Shown: positions 6,246 to 14,100 of the stretch, one piece after another | Numbering within the stretch: position 1 is the stretch's first letter | Layout: each line of letters starts with the position of its first letter | Assembly: GCA_009692985.1 (NCBI GenBank) | Contig: SHYF01000024.1 | Location: 1 to 14,692, forward strand | Direction of reading: 5' to 3' | DNA length: 14,692 nt | Origin: Dehalococcoidia bacterium | GTDB taxonomy: Bacteria > Chloroflexota > Dehalococcoidia > Lucifugimonadales > SHYF01 | Notes under the pieces: generated by a model | Seen by the model: only the letters and a program-made list of their open reading frames with translations | Told to the model about the DNA's origin: nothing | Databases searched by the model: none | Program-made: the position numbers and the translations under genes

Positions 6246-6722
6246 ATGGAAGTGCGTGTAAGAGCCGCGGCCCTGATTGTGCAGGGCGATGCAGTGCTTC
6301 TGGTACAACACCATCAGCCTGGTGGCAGCAAGGTTTGGTGGGTGCCACCAGGAGGTGGGCGACAGGAGTCCAAGACTTTGCGCGAGTGCGTCCTGCGTGA
6401 GGTGTTTGAGGAGACCGGTCTATCCGTGGAACTGGGCGACATCGTTTACGTCAGGGAGTTTATTGCCCCAGAGATACAGCAGCATAACTTTGAGTTTTTC
6501 TTCTTGGCGAAATCTTTCACTGGAACGCCCACCTTGAAGAATGTGCTTGCCGCCGACAATATTCGGGACGTTCAATTCATCGCTCGGCAAGGGATGGCAA
6601 AGATCACCGTCTACCCCGAGGTGCTAAAAGACGGCTTCTGGGACGACCTGAAGCGCGGATTCCCCGAAAAGGTGTACCTAGGCGTACAAATAAGCGGCGG
6701 CGAGCTGATGGAGCCAGGCTAG
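6246..6722 (+). CDS. Nudix hydrolase
   Basis: Hydrolyses a nucleoside diphosphate linked to another moiety; candidates are oxidised nucleotides, nucleotide sugars or capped dinucleotides. The 158-residue protein has its Nudix box at about 37-59: GGRQESKTLRECVLREVFEE then TGL. The metal-binding core REVFEETG (51-58) is intact, but the upstream Glu of the consensus GX5EX7REUXEEXGU is Lys43. WWVPPGGG (31-38) precedes the box as in many ADP-ribose or mRNA-decapping-like members. The start is the ATG at 6246, one nt after the editing-protein stop, with GGTGGAG just upstream inside that gene; longer readings of this frame overlap it and have no family support. Its TAG at 6720-6722 overlaps the TAG of the convergent carrier-protein gene. 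Pairing with AlaX suggests a housekeeping quality-control role, which is inference. Confidence 0.9.
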   Translation: MEVRVRAAALIVQGDAVLLVQHHQPGGSKVWWVPPGGGRQESKTLRECVLREVFEETGLSVELGDIVYVREFIAPEIQQHNFEFFFLAKSFTGTPTLKNVLAADNIRDVQFIARQGMAKITVYPEVLKDGFWDDLKRGFPEKVYLGVQISGGELMEPG

Positions 6723-7140
6723 TCCAGCTGAAGCATGGGCTGTCCCACGGAGACGTTCTGACCCTGCCGGATGAACACAGCGCGGACAGTCCCCTTTTGA
6801 GAAACTCGGACGCTCTGCTCCATCTTCATTGTCTCTAGGATGCATATCTCGGCCCCCGGAGCCACCTCGTCCCACACCTTCACCGAGACAGAGACGATGC
6901 GCCCTGGCATGGGGGAGCGCACGATCTTCTGGTCTTGCTGGGTAATTGCCGAGAGGCCCACTGGCCCGACGGGTCCGGCTGGCTTGGGTCTATCGTCCTG
7001 CGGCATAGAGGCCCCTGTCTGCCGCTCCACTTCCACCTCCATGACCTCGCCATCCACTGTAACGCGGAATGGGTATCGCTGAGGCTCTTCAACCTCGACG
7101 GTGTGCCACTTGCCCCGCACCTTGACCCTGATCTCTCGCT

Positions 7141-7144
<4 letters not shown>
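6719..7144 (-). CDS. Biotin carboxyl carrier protein subunit
   Basis: Carries the biotin arm between the carboxylase and carboxyltransferase sites of an acyl-CoA, pyruvate or similar biotin-dependent carboxylase. The 141 residues comprise an N-terminal beta segment (1-42), a Gly/Pro/Ala linker (about 44-66) and a biotinyl domain (73-141) with ILETMKMEQ, whose K107 should be biotinylated. The start is a GTG at 7142-7144 that overlaps the TGA of the biotin carboxylase gene; a strong GGGAGGG site lies five nt upstream. A GTG at 7204 would add 20 residues without family resemblance. The pair is therefore translationally coupled, with equal supply of both subunits expected. It is the last gene of the minus-strand operon. 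The N-terminal region resembles the carriers of propionyl-CoA-type and decarboxylase-type complexes more than the AccB of fatty acid synthesis, but this is uncertain. Confidence 0.9.
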
Positions 7145-8676
<1,532 letters not shown>

Positions 8677-8688
8677 AGTCGGGCATCC

Positions 8689-9504
8689 TCAATGGCCCGC
8701 TGGGACCTCAGATTCGTTTCCAGATGTGGGCAAGCCCACATAGGCCCTGGCACGTGAAACAGTTCGCAAAAAGGCAGCCGACCGCATCTCCCGCTCCAAA
8801 GTAAACCGTAGATAGGCATCCATAATGGCCGCCAGCTCCCTATGCAGTGGCGCGTTGACCCTCACCATTGTAGCAGAGGATACGGTTGCAGTGGAGATGA
8901 ACCGCATCACCTTCAAGGCGTTCAGGGAAAGGTTCGCAGCATCAGAATGAGCGGCGCTACAGGATGGGCACACCACTCCTCCCGCTGCAGGACTCCAGAG
9001 GTGCAGGCTGGGAGCCACCGAGTTGTGACACTCAGCGCACCGCTGTAACTCTGGCAGAAAACCAGAAAGGCTCAGTAGCTGAAGCTCCATGTACCGCAAA
9101 AGCAGGTCGGAGTCGGTTTCGACCCCCAAGGCTCGCAGGCCATCTAGAAAAAGCGTGTACACTGCCGGGCTGGGAGCTTCCAGAGGGCAAAAGCTATCCA
9201 TCAGCTCGGACAGGTAAATGGCCCGGGAGAGCCTTTCCAGGTTGCCTTTGACCAACGGGAATGTCTCTTGAGCCTCGGCGCCTGTGATTGTGTCCAGGCT
9301 CTGCCCCTTGGCGACGGTCAAAGAGGAGCGAGTCAACAGGTCCAGGTGTCCGCCAAGCTTGCTGGTGGGCTTTCTGACGCCCCGCGCAGTGGCCTGCAGC
9401 TTTCCCAGGCCGGGGGTGAGCAGCGTTAGAAGCCGGTCCGCCTCGCCCAAGGGGCTGGCGCGCAGAACAATGGCCTCGGTGTTGTAGATGCGTACACTGG
9501 GCAT
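8689..9504 (-). CDS. recO: DNA repair protein RecO
   Basis: Recombination mediator that, with RecR and usually RecF, loads RecA on SSB-coated single-stranded DNA at gaps and anneals complementary strands. The 271 residues start with the OB-fold N terminus RIYNTEAIVLRASPLGEADR (5-24), followed by GVRKPTSKLGG (42-52), a helical domain, and a four-Cys zinc site: C156 and C159 (CAEC), C179 and C182 (CPSC). The length is normal. The ATG at 9504 begins one nt after the recR stop codon and has AGGAG seven nt upstream, so the two partner proteins are produced together. The C-terminal tail after about residue 257 is low in conservation. The biotin carboxylase follows 12 nt downstream. Confidence 0.94.
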   Translation of the reverse strand: MPSVRIYNTEAIVLRASPLGEADRLLTLLTPGLGKLQATARGVRKPTSKLGGHLDLLTRSSLTVAKGQSLDTITGAEAQETFPLVKGNLERLSRAIYLSELMDSFCPLEAPSPAVYTLFLDGLRALGVETDSDLLLRYMELQLLSLSGFLPELQRCAECHNSVAPSLHLWSPAAGGVVCPSCSAAHSDAANLSLNALKVMRFISTATVSSATMVRVNAPLHRELAAIMDAYLRFTLEREMRSAAFLRTVSRARAYVGLPTSGNESEVPAGH

Positions 9505-9505
9505 C

Positions 9506-10120
9506 CTAGAACTCCTGGCGACCCTGCATGGCCCGGGTAAGTGTCATCTGGTCAGCATATTCCAGGTCTCCTCCCACAGGCAGGCCCCTGGCCAGGCGCG
9601 TCACCCGTTTGACCAGGGGCGACACCAGCCGCTGGATGTACATTGCGGTGGCCTCTCCTTCAAGATTGGGGTTGGTGGCCAGGACCAACTCCTGCACGGT
9701 GCCATCTCGCAGTCGCTCCAGCATCTCGCGAATCTTCAGCTCCTCCGGGCCTATGCCGTTGATGGGCGAGATTGCTCCATGCAGCACGTGGTACAGCCCC
9801 TGGTAGCAGCGGGTGCGCTCCAGAGCCAGTACGTCCAGAGGCTCCTCCAGCACGCAGAGGATGGTGCGGTCACGGCTGGGGGCGGTGCAGATGGGGCATG
9901 GGTCTACCTCCGTGAGGTTCTGGCATTGAGAGCACAGGATGATCCTTTCCTTGACCGCCAGGATAGCTTCGGCCAGGGCGCGGGCATCCTCCGCGGGCAT
10001 TCGCACCAGGTGGTAGGTTAGGCGCTGTGCGCTCTTGGGCCCGATGCCAGGCAGCTTGTGGAACTCCTCGATTAGGCGGGCTACCGGTGCAGCGGCGGGA
10101 AGGTAGTCGTTGGTAGTCAT
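9506..10120 (-). CDS. recR: Recombination protein RecR
   Basis: Ring-forming partner of RecO and RecF in RecA loading. The 204-residue protein has the helix-hairpin-helix LPGIGPKSAQRL (23-34), a zinc finger with C63, C66, C75 and C78, and a Toprim domain (about 86-180) including ILCVLEEPLDVLALERT (87-103), YHVLHGAISPINGIGPE (110-126) and LATNPNLEGEATAMY (147-161). All are family-typical. The ATG overlaps the TGA of the PIN-domain gene (ATGA), and I find no Shine-Dalgarno sequence in the 20 nt upstream, so translation probably depends on ribosomes finishing the PIN gene. In many bacteria recR follows ybaB directly; here two other genes lie between them. Confidence 0.96.
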   Translation of the reverse strand: MTTNDYLPAAAPVARLIEEFHKLPGIGPKSAQRLTYHLVRMPAEDARALAEAILAVKERIILCSQCQNLTEVDPCPICTAPSRDRTILCVLEEPLDVLALERTRCYQGLYHVLHGAISPINGIGPEELKIREMLERLRDGTVQELVLATNPNLEGEATAMYIQRLVSPLVKRVTRLARGLPVGGDLEYADQMTLTRAMQGRQEF

Positions 10121-10530
10121 GTTGTGGCGTTTGGGTAGCGCTGCTGAATTTCCATATCGAAGGTCCTCAGAGGCAAGCTTAGCTCTTGCGCCAGAGAAAC
10201 TATGACGGCATCCAAACCCTTCAGGCGAAGCTGAACAGAGGTATCCAAAGCCCTAGAAAGTCTATTTGAATCTAAGTCGTACCAGCGAATGAGTCCAGCT
10301 TGCTCCCAGGCCAAGAAACTCCGATGGGCCAGACCTACTTTGAGGATTGGGCAGACTTGAGATTGATGTGCGATTTGTCCGCAGGTCTCTATCAAAACCA
10401 GGCTAGGCAGGTGACAAATATGTTGGCCAGCTTGGAATTCACTCGGGAACTGCTGTGCAGGTTGGCGCAAGGCATCCTGCGGCAGGAAATATGCAAGCCA
10501 CACATTGGAATCTACTACCTGGTCAACCAC
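10117..10530 (-). CDS. PIN-domain ribonuclease (VapC-like)
   Basis: Probable magnesium-dependent RNase; many PIN proteins of this size are toxins of type II systems, others act in RNA processing. The 137 residues carry the four acidic positions expected of an active PIN domain: D7 (VVDSNVWLAYF), E48 (LVLIETCG), D107 (LKGLDAVIVSLA) and D125 (TFDMEIQQRYP). The GTG start (10528-10530) shares its first base with the TAG stop of the TPR gene and has AGGAG eight nt upstream. It ends in an ATGA overlap with recR. G+C is lower than in the repair genes around it (28 of 60 bases at 10261-10320 against 35 of 60 in recR at 9721-9780), suggesting separate acquisition. No VapB-, AbrB- or Phd-like antitoxin gene is adjacent; the only close partner is the TPR protein. 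Confidence 0.82.
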   Translation of the reverse strand: MVDQVVDSNVWLAYFLPQDALRQPAQQFPSEFQAGQHICHLPSLVLIETCGQIAHQSQVCPILKVGLAHRSFLAWEQAGLIRWYDLDSNRLSRALDTSVQLRLKGLDAVIVSLAQELSLPLRTFDMEIQQRYPNATT

Positions 10531-11399
10531 TAATCTCGCTCCTGCCGGATGGCATCAACCGCTGATAGGCCCTCCGGCCAGTCCTTGCTAATCAATTTTG
10601 CTAGCTCGTCCCAGGCTTTGAATGGGTCGCGTATGGACATTAGCCGCAGGCCCAGCATGAACTCTTCAAACGTCTCCTTGTCCTCCGCAGGAAGCGCGTT
10701 TTTGATCTCTTCTACCGCCTGTTTGAAAGCCGCAGTTTGTTTATCGCGGCGGGCGCGGTTACACCACTTTATGAAGGCATCGGTGGCCTTCTCATAGTCC
10801 GGGAGCGAGCGGCGTTTGAGGGCGGAGAGGCCGAAGAGGAGCGATATGTGTGACGACGCCCGGTAGATTTTTGGCACAATCTCGGACGTTGTACGTCTCA
10901 AAGGGTACGCAGTTTCTAATGCCGCCAACGCCTCCTGATGGCGACCGAGTTGCCCAAGAGTCACGCCTCGGTTGTTGTGGGCCGTGGGGTCATCAGGACT
11001 TAGCTGGATGGCCTTCTCAAAGGCCTCCAACGCCTCCTGGTGACGGCCCAGTTGTATCAGAACAACCCCTCGGTCGTAGTGGGCCTCTGAGTAATCAGGC
11101 CGTAGTTGGATGGCCTCCTGGTACGCCTTCAGAGCTTCTGCATAGCGCCCTGCTTGGAATAGAGTGTAGCCATAGACATCCCATGCGAATCCTTGTATTT
11201 CGACAGCCAAATGAGCTATCGCAGGGTCCAGCAAAAGAGGATGCAGCTCGTCAGCGCTAACATCTGGCGACAGTAGCGCCAGAAGCAGCGCAGAGCCATG
11301 CTTTGAAGGCCTCCGCAAGTTCAGCTTGCTTAGCTCTTCTGAGATAGAAGGCCGAGCAAGCTCTAACGGAGCGTATTCCAGAGTGGCTAGCGTGGTCAT
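10530..11399 (-). CDS. Tetratricopeptide-repeat protein
   Basis: Probable protein-interaction scaffold of 289 residues, cytosolic (no signal peptide or membrane segment). The N-terminal 65 residues are helical and unrecognised. Three canonical 34-residue TPR units follow: about 70-103 (WDVYGYTLFQAGRYAEALKA), 104-137 (AHYDRGVVLIQLGRHQEALE) and 138-171. The C-terminal 115 residues, rich in charged helices, match nothing I know. The ATG at 11399 lies 24 nt after the ybaB stop codon, and no Shine-Dalgarno sequence is visible. The gene is in the same frame as ybaB, separated by an in-frame TAG, and overlaps the start of the PIN gene by one nt. It sits between ybaB and recR, genes that are usually neighbours. 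A role as partner or regulator of the PIN protein is suggested only by this coupling. Confidence 0.85.
   Translation of the reverse strand: MTTLATLEYAPLELARPSISEELSKLNLRRPSKHGSALLLALLSPDVSADELHPLLLDPAIAHLAVEIQGFAWDVYGYTLFQAGRYAEALKAYQEAIQLRPDYSEAHYDRGVVLIQLGRHQEALEAFEKAIQLSPDDPTAHNNRGVTLGQLGRHQEALAALETAYPLRRTTSEIVPKIYRASSHISLLFGLSALKRRSLPDYEKATDAFIKWCNRARRDKQTAAFKQAVEEIKNALPAEDKETFEEFMLGLRLMSIRDPFKAWDELAKLISKDWPEGLSAVDAIRQERD
10921..11124 (-). repeat. 102-bp internal repeat encoding TPR units
   Basis: Two DNA units of 102 bp (10921-11022 and 11023-11124) are clearly similar, for example CTCCTGATGGC against CTCCTGGTGAC, with a weaker third unit beyond 11124. The period equals 34 codons, one TPR motif, so the repeats arose by internal duplication and were retained in the protein. 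Confidence 0.75.
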
Positions 11400-11423
11400 G
11401 TTGGACGAAATGTCTTTTGAGAA

Positions 11424-11729
11424 CTACATCAGCCCTGGTATCTTCATGCCGCCGGTGATGGCGCTCATGCGCTTTGCAGCCAACTCATGGGCCTTGTCCA
11501 TGGCGTCGTTCACCGCGGCCAGGACCAGGTCCTCCAGTATGGCAACGTCCTGAGGATCCACCGCCTCGGCGGCTATATTCACGGACTGCACCTTCTGCTT
11601 CCCGTTGACTACAACTTTCACGGCGCCGCCTCCGGATGTGCCTTCCACAGTCTCATGTTCCAGGGCTTCCTGGGCCTTGGCAAGGCGTTGCTGTAGCTCT
11701 TGTGCTTGACGGATCAGATTCCTATTCAT
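11424..11729 (-). CDS. ybaB: YbaB/EbfC-family nucleoid-associated protein
   Basis: Small dimeric DNA-binding protein of the nucleoid, commonly encoded between dnaX and recR. The 101-residue product has the N-terminal coiled helix LIRQAQELQQRLAKAQEALE (5-24), the beta region EGTSGGGAVKVVVNGKQKV (29-47) and the helix VDPQDVAILEDLVLAAVNDA (57-76), followed by the Met/Gly-rich tail ITGGMKIPGLM (91-101) typical of the family. The correct start is the ATG at 11729, which lies inside the end of dnaX (8-nt overlap) and has GAGGAG four nt upstream; a longer frame reading would begin at 11762 and has no support. The coupling to dnaX is the usual arrangement. Confidence 0.95.
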   Translation of the reverse strand: MNRNLIRQAQELQQRLAKAQEALEHETVEGTSGGGAVKVVVNGKQKVQSVNIAAEAVDPQDVAILEDLVLAAVNDAMDKAHELAAKRMSAITGGMKIPGLM

Positions 11730-13410
11730 GACGCTCCTCGGCTTCTTCCAATATCTTACCACCCATTCCCAGAGCGGCTTGCACCAGAGGACTCTGACGA
11801 GGCTTGTCGGTGCTCTCAGGCCCGTTGGGAGCAGTGAATGCCAGGTTCAGAGGAGTGGTGATGCCCAGGGCTGCGGTGATAGCATCCAGGACGTTCCGGC
11901 GGCTCTCCGGGTTATCCATCTCCTCTTCCATGCGCTCCATGAGGGAGCGGTGAGTAAACTCCAGTGTCAGGGTATTGCCTTCCAGTCGGCGCAGGCGGCA
12001 GTTGCGGAGCATAGCCCCCAGGTTAAACCGTCGCCATTTCTGGCGGTTCAGTGCCTTGAGGATACCGTCCCACTCCTGCTCCAGGCGAACCGCTGGGTCC
12101 GAGCTGGCCTGCGCCGTGGCCACGCTCGTCTGTGGAGATGGCGCTGGTGCGGGTGGAAGTGGGGAGGGTGCCGGGACAGCAGGAGGCTGTGGGCGGGCCG
12201 CTGCCACGGGCCGTCGAGCGGCCTGCTGTGCCGGTGGCGCGCTGGCGGCGGGACGGCGGGCCATGGGCGGTGGTGCGGCTGCTGTGCCGACAGCGGCAGG
12301 ACGAGCCGCAGTAGAGGCGCTGCTGTCCCTGGACGCTTCACCCTGGGCGGCCTCTATCAGCGCCAGCTCCAGGGGAAGGGCCGTGGGAGTGTCATTGCGG
12401 AAGTTGACCTGGCCCATCAGTCTCATGGTGTGAAGCAGACGCTCCAATGGCACTTGGGTTATGAGAGCGGACTGTTCTCGCAGCACCTCTTCAGCCTGGG
12501 GCACCATCTCGGGCGCGCCGGACTTTAGAAGAAGGAGCTCCCGTAGCTCGTCCACCATCTGCCGGTGAAGCTGGCGCAGGTCCAGGCCTTCCGTCGCCAT
12601 AGCATTTAGCAGTGTCAGGGCCTGCGGGACCCTTCCATGCAGGACGTGGCCCACCAGGGCGCGGACGCGCTCTTCGCTGGCAAGACCCAGAAGCAACCTC
12701 ACCTGCTCCAGTCCCAGGGGAGTCCCAAGAGAGGTGACGGCCCGCTCCAGTAGGTTTTCCGCGTCCCGGAGGCTTCCCGATGCGTTGCGCGCTAGGGCGT
12801 GCAACGCGGCAGGGTCCGCGACAATGCCCTCCGCCTGACATATTTGCGTCAGCCTCTCGGCCATGGCCGCAGGCGTGATGCGGTGGAAGTCGTACCGCTG
12901 GCAGCGGGAGACAATGGTGCCAGGAAGCTTGTGGGGTTCAGTGGTGGCCAGGATAAAGATGACGTGGCCCGGCGGCTCCTCCAGTGTCTTCAGAAGGGCA
13001 TCGGCGGCGGCATCGGTGAGCATATGGGCTTCGTCCAGGACGTATACCTTGTAAGCGCCTTCGGCGGGGGCGTAGTTCACCTTCTCCCTGATGCTCCGGA
13101 TCTCGTCTATGCCGCGGTTGCTGGCAGCGTCTATCTCGACTAGGTCCAAGGCACGACCCTCGTTGACGGCCATACAAAGACGGCAGGCGTTGCATGGCTC
13201 GCCGTCCTGGGGATTCAGGCAGTTGACAGCCTTCGCCATGATCCTGGCTGTGCTTGTCTTGCCTGTGCCCCTGGGGCCGCAGAACAGATAGGCGTGGGCT
13301 ATCCGTTTCCGGAGGATGGCCTGTTTCAGGGTACGGGCCACAGGCTCCTGTCCCACCAGGTCAGCCAGGCACTGAGGACGCCACCGGCGATAGTAGACCT
13401 GGTTTGTCAT
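11722..13410 (-). CDS. dnaX: DNA polymerase III subunit gamma/tau
   Basis: Clamp-loader ATPase of the replicative polymerase. The 562 residues show the N-terminal YYRRWRPQCLADLVGQEPVA (6-25), Walker A GPRGTGKT (45-52), the zinc module C64, C73, C76 and C79, Walker B VLDEAH (124-129), sensor LATTEPHKLP (154-163) and SRC (168-170). Domain III runs to about 358, followed by a Pro/Ala-rich linker (359-438) and a tau-specific C-terminal domain (439-525). The ATG overlaps the ybeY stop (ATGA) with GAGG seven nt upstream; ybaB overlaps its end. By eye I find no A-AAA-AAG type slippery heptamer, so I infer a single full-length product, or a truncated form made some other way. The linker is longer and more low-complexity than in E. 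coli, in keeping with a G+C-rich genome. Confidence 0.95.
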   Translation of the reverse strand: MTNQVYYRRWRPQCLADLVGQEPVARTLKQAILRKRIAHAYLFCGPRGTGKTSTARIMAKAVNCLNPQDGEPCNACRLCMAVNEGRALDLVEIDAASNRGIDEIRSIREKVNYAPAEGAYKVYVLDEAHMLTDAAADALLKTLEEPPGHVIFILATTEPHKLPGTIVSRCQRYDFHRITPAAMAERLTQICQAEGIVADPAALHALARNASGSLRDAENLLERAVTSLGTPLGLEQVRLLLGLASEERVRALVGHVLHGRVPQALTLLNAMATEGLDLRQLHRQMVDELRELLLLKSGAPEMVPQAEEVLREQSALITQVPLERLLHTMRLMGQVNFRNDTPTALPLELALIEAAQGEASRDSSASTAARPAAVGTAAAPPPMARRPAASAPPAQQAARRPVAAARPQPPAVPAPSPLPPAPAPSPQTSVATAQASSDPAVRLEQEWDGILKALNRQKWRRFNLGAMLRNCRLRRLEGNTLTLEFTHRSLMERMEEEMDNPESRRNVLDAITAALGITTPLNLAFTAPNGPESTDKPRQSPLVQAALGMGGKILEEAEERHE

Positions 13411-13952
13411 GGAGCCGCCTCGGCCAATCCCAGCGCTGCCAAGGCTGTTTGCGTTCTAGCATTCATCGCCTGCTCCTCCTCTGGCGTGGCATGGTCATAC
13501 CCCAGCAGATGCAGCACGCCGTGCGTGATGAGGAGCGCCAGTTCCTGGGTTGCTGAGTGGCCATGCTCGGCGGCCTGGCGTTGGCACTGGGGATAGGAGA
13601 CTATGACCTCGCCGGCAAAGCCTTCCTCCTCCGGAGCTGTGATAAACGGCTCGCTGATGCCGGAAGGCGGAGGTGTGCCCTCGCCATCGTACTCCCCGGC
13701 GTGGTCCGAGGCGAAGGCCAGGACGTCAGTAGGCTCGTTTAGGCCGCGATAGTCGCGGTTCAGTTGCAGGACCGTGGGGTCATCGGCGATGACCAGGCTC
13801 AAGCTGCGGTAGGCGGCTCTGGGGGTGTCCTCGCTTGGTGCGGCTGCGGCCCCGACAGCCAGCGCCCGCTCCGCCACGCGGCGTAGCCAGGGCACGGTGA
13901 ACTGCCGACGAAAAGCCGGAAACACCTGGACATCGATATGCCGCCTTCCCAT
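13407..13952 (-). CDS. ybeY: Endoribonuclease YbeY (rRNA maturation factor)
   Basis: Zinc-dependent endoribonuclease involved in 16S rRNA 3' end maturation and ribosome quality control. The 181-residue protein has the conserved LNRDYRGLNEPTDVLAFASD (64-83), GEVIVSYPQCQRQA (114-127) and the zinc motif HGVLHLLGYDH with H144, H148 and H154. I prefer the ATG at 13952 to the GTG at 13967, since the latter coincides with the predicted transcription start and lacks a ribosome site; GGTGAG lies about ten nt before the ATG. A Gly/Pro-rich insertion (about 88-106) precedes the third strand. The stop overlaps the dnaX start codon. It appears to be the first gene of the nine-gene minus-strand operon. Confidence 0.93.
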   Translation of the reverse strand: MGRRHIDVQVFPAFRRQFTVPWLRRVAERALAVGAAAAPSEDTPRAAYRSLSLVIADDPTVLQLNRDYRGLNEPTDVLAFASDHAGEYDGEGTPPPSGISEPFITAPEEEGFAGEVIVSYPQCQRQAAEHGHSATQELALLITHGVLHLLGYDHATPEEEQAMNARTQTALAALGLAEAAP

Positions 13953-13973
13953 AGCAACGGTTCTCACCCGCAG

Positions 13974-14002
13974 ATAATAGCATAGGGGGTAGACGCGGGC
14001 AA
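13974..14002 (-). promoter_or_regulatory. Likely promoter of the ybeY-dnaX-ybaB-TPR-PIN-recR-recO operon
   Basis: On the minus strand TTGCCC (13997-14002, 4 of 6 to the -35 consensus), a 17-nt spacer and TATTAT (13974-13979, 5 of 6 to the -10 consensus). The predicted transcript starts near 13967, about 15 nt before the ybeY ATG. No other promoter of this quality is obvious within the operon. Confidence 0.5.
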
Positions 14003-14099
14003 AGAGAAGGCATTACCCACACCCTGGCCCTCTCCCGTCAAGGGAGAGGGTAGCCCATCTCCTTCCCCCATCAAGTGGGAAGGGAGGGAGAGAGAAGGC
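14003..14099. repeat. Double-hairpin repeat flanked by 9-bp direct repeats
   Basis: AGAGAAGGC occurs at 14003-14011 and again at 14091-14099. Between them are a perfect 9-bp stem with loop GTCAA (CCCTCTCCC, 14028-14036, with 14042-14050) and a second stem (CCTTCCC, 14061-14067, with 14077-14083, extended by one bulge). The hairpins resemble short palindromic repeats dispersed in bacterial genomes. The flanking pair looks like a target duplication, although it could be chance in a G/A-rich context. It also lies directly downstream of the surface-protein stop codon and could act as its terminator, though no T-run follows. Confidence 0.5.
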
Positions 14100-14100
14100 C

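Noticed and set aside
5450..6247. 265-codon open frame on the minus strand opposite the alanyl-tRNA editing gene
   Set aside because: It mirrors the plus-strand gene, which has the zinc and Gly-rich motifs and a good ribosome site; the antisense product is His/Leu-rich with no family features.
11728..12528. 266-codon plus-strand frame opposite dnaX
   Set aside because: Antisense shadow produced by G+C-rich codons; the dnaX frame carries all expected motifs.
11722..13410. Programmed frameshift in dnaX producing gamma
   Set aside because: No run of six A residues or A-AAA-AAG heptamer was found on the coding strand by eye; the longest A run noticed is four.
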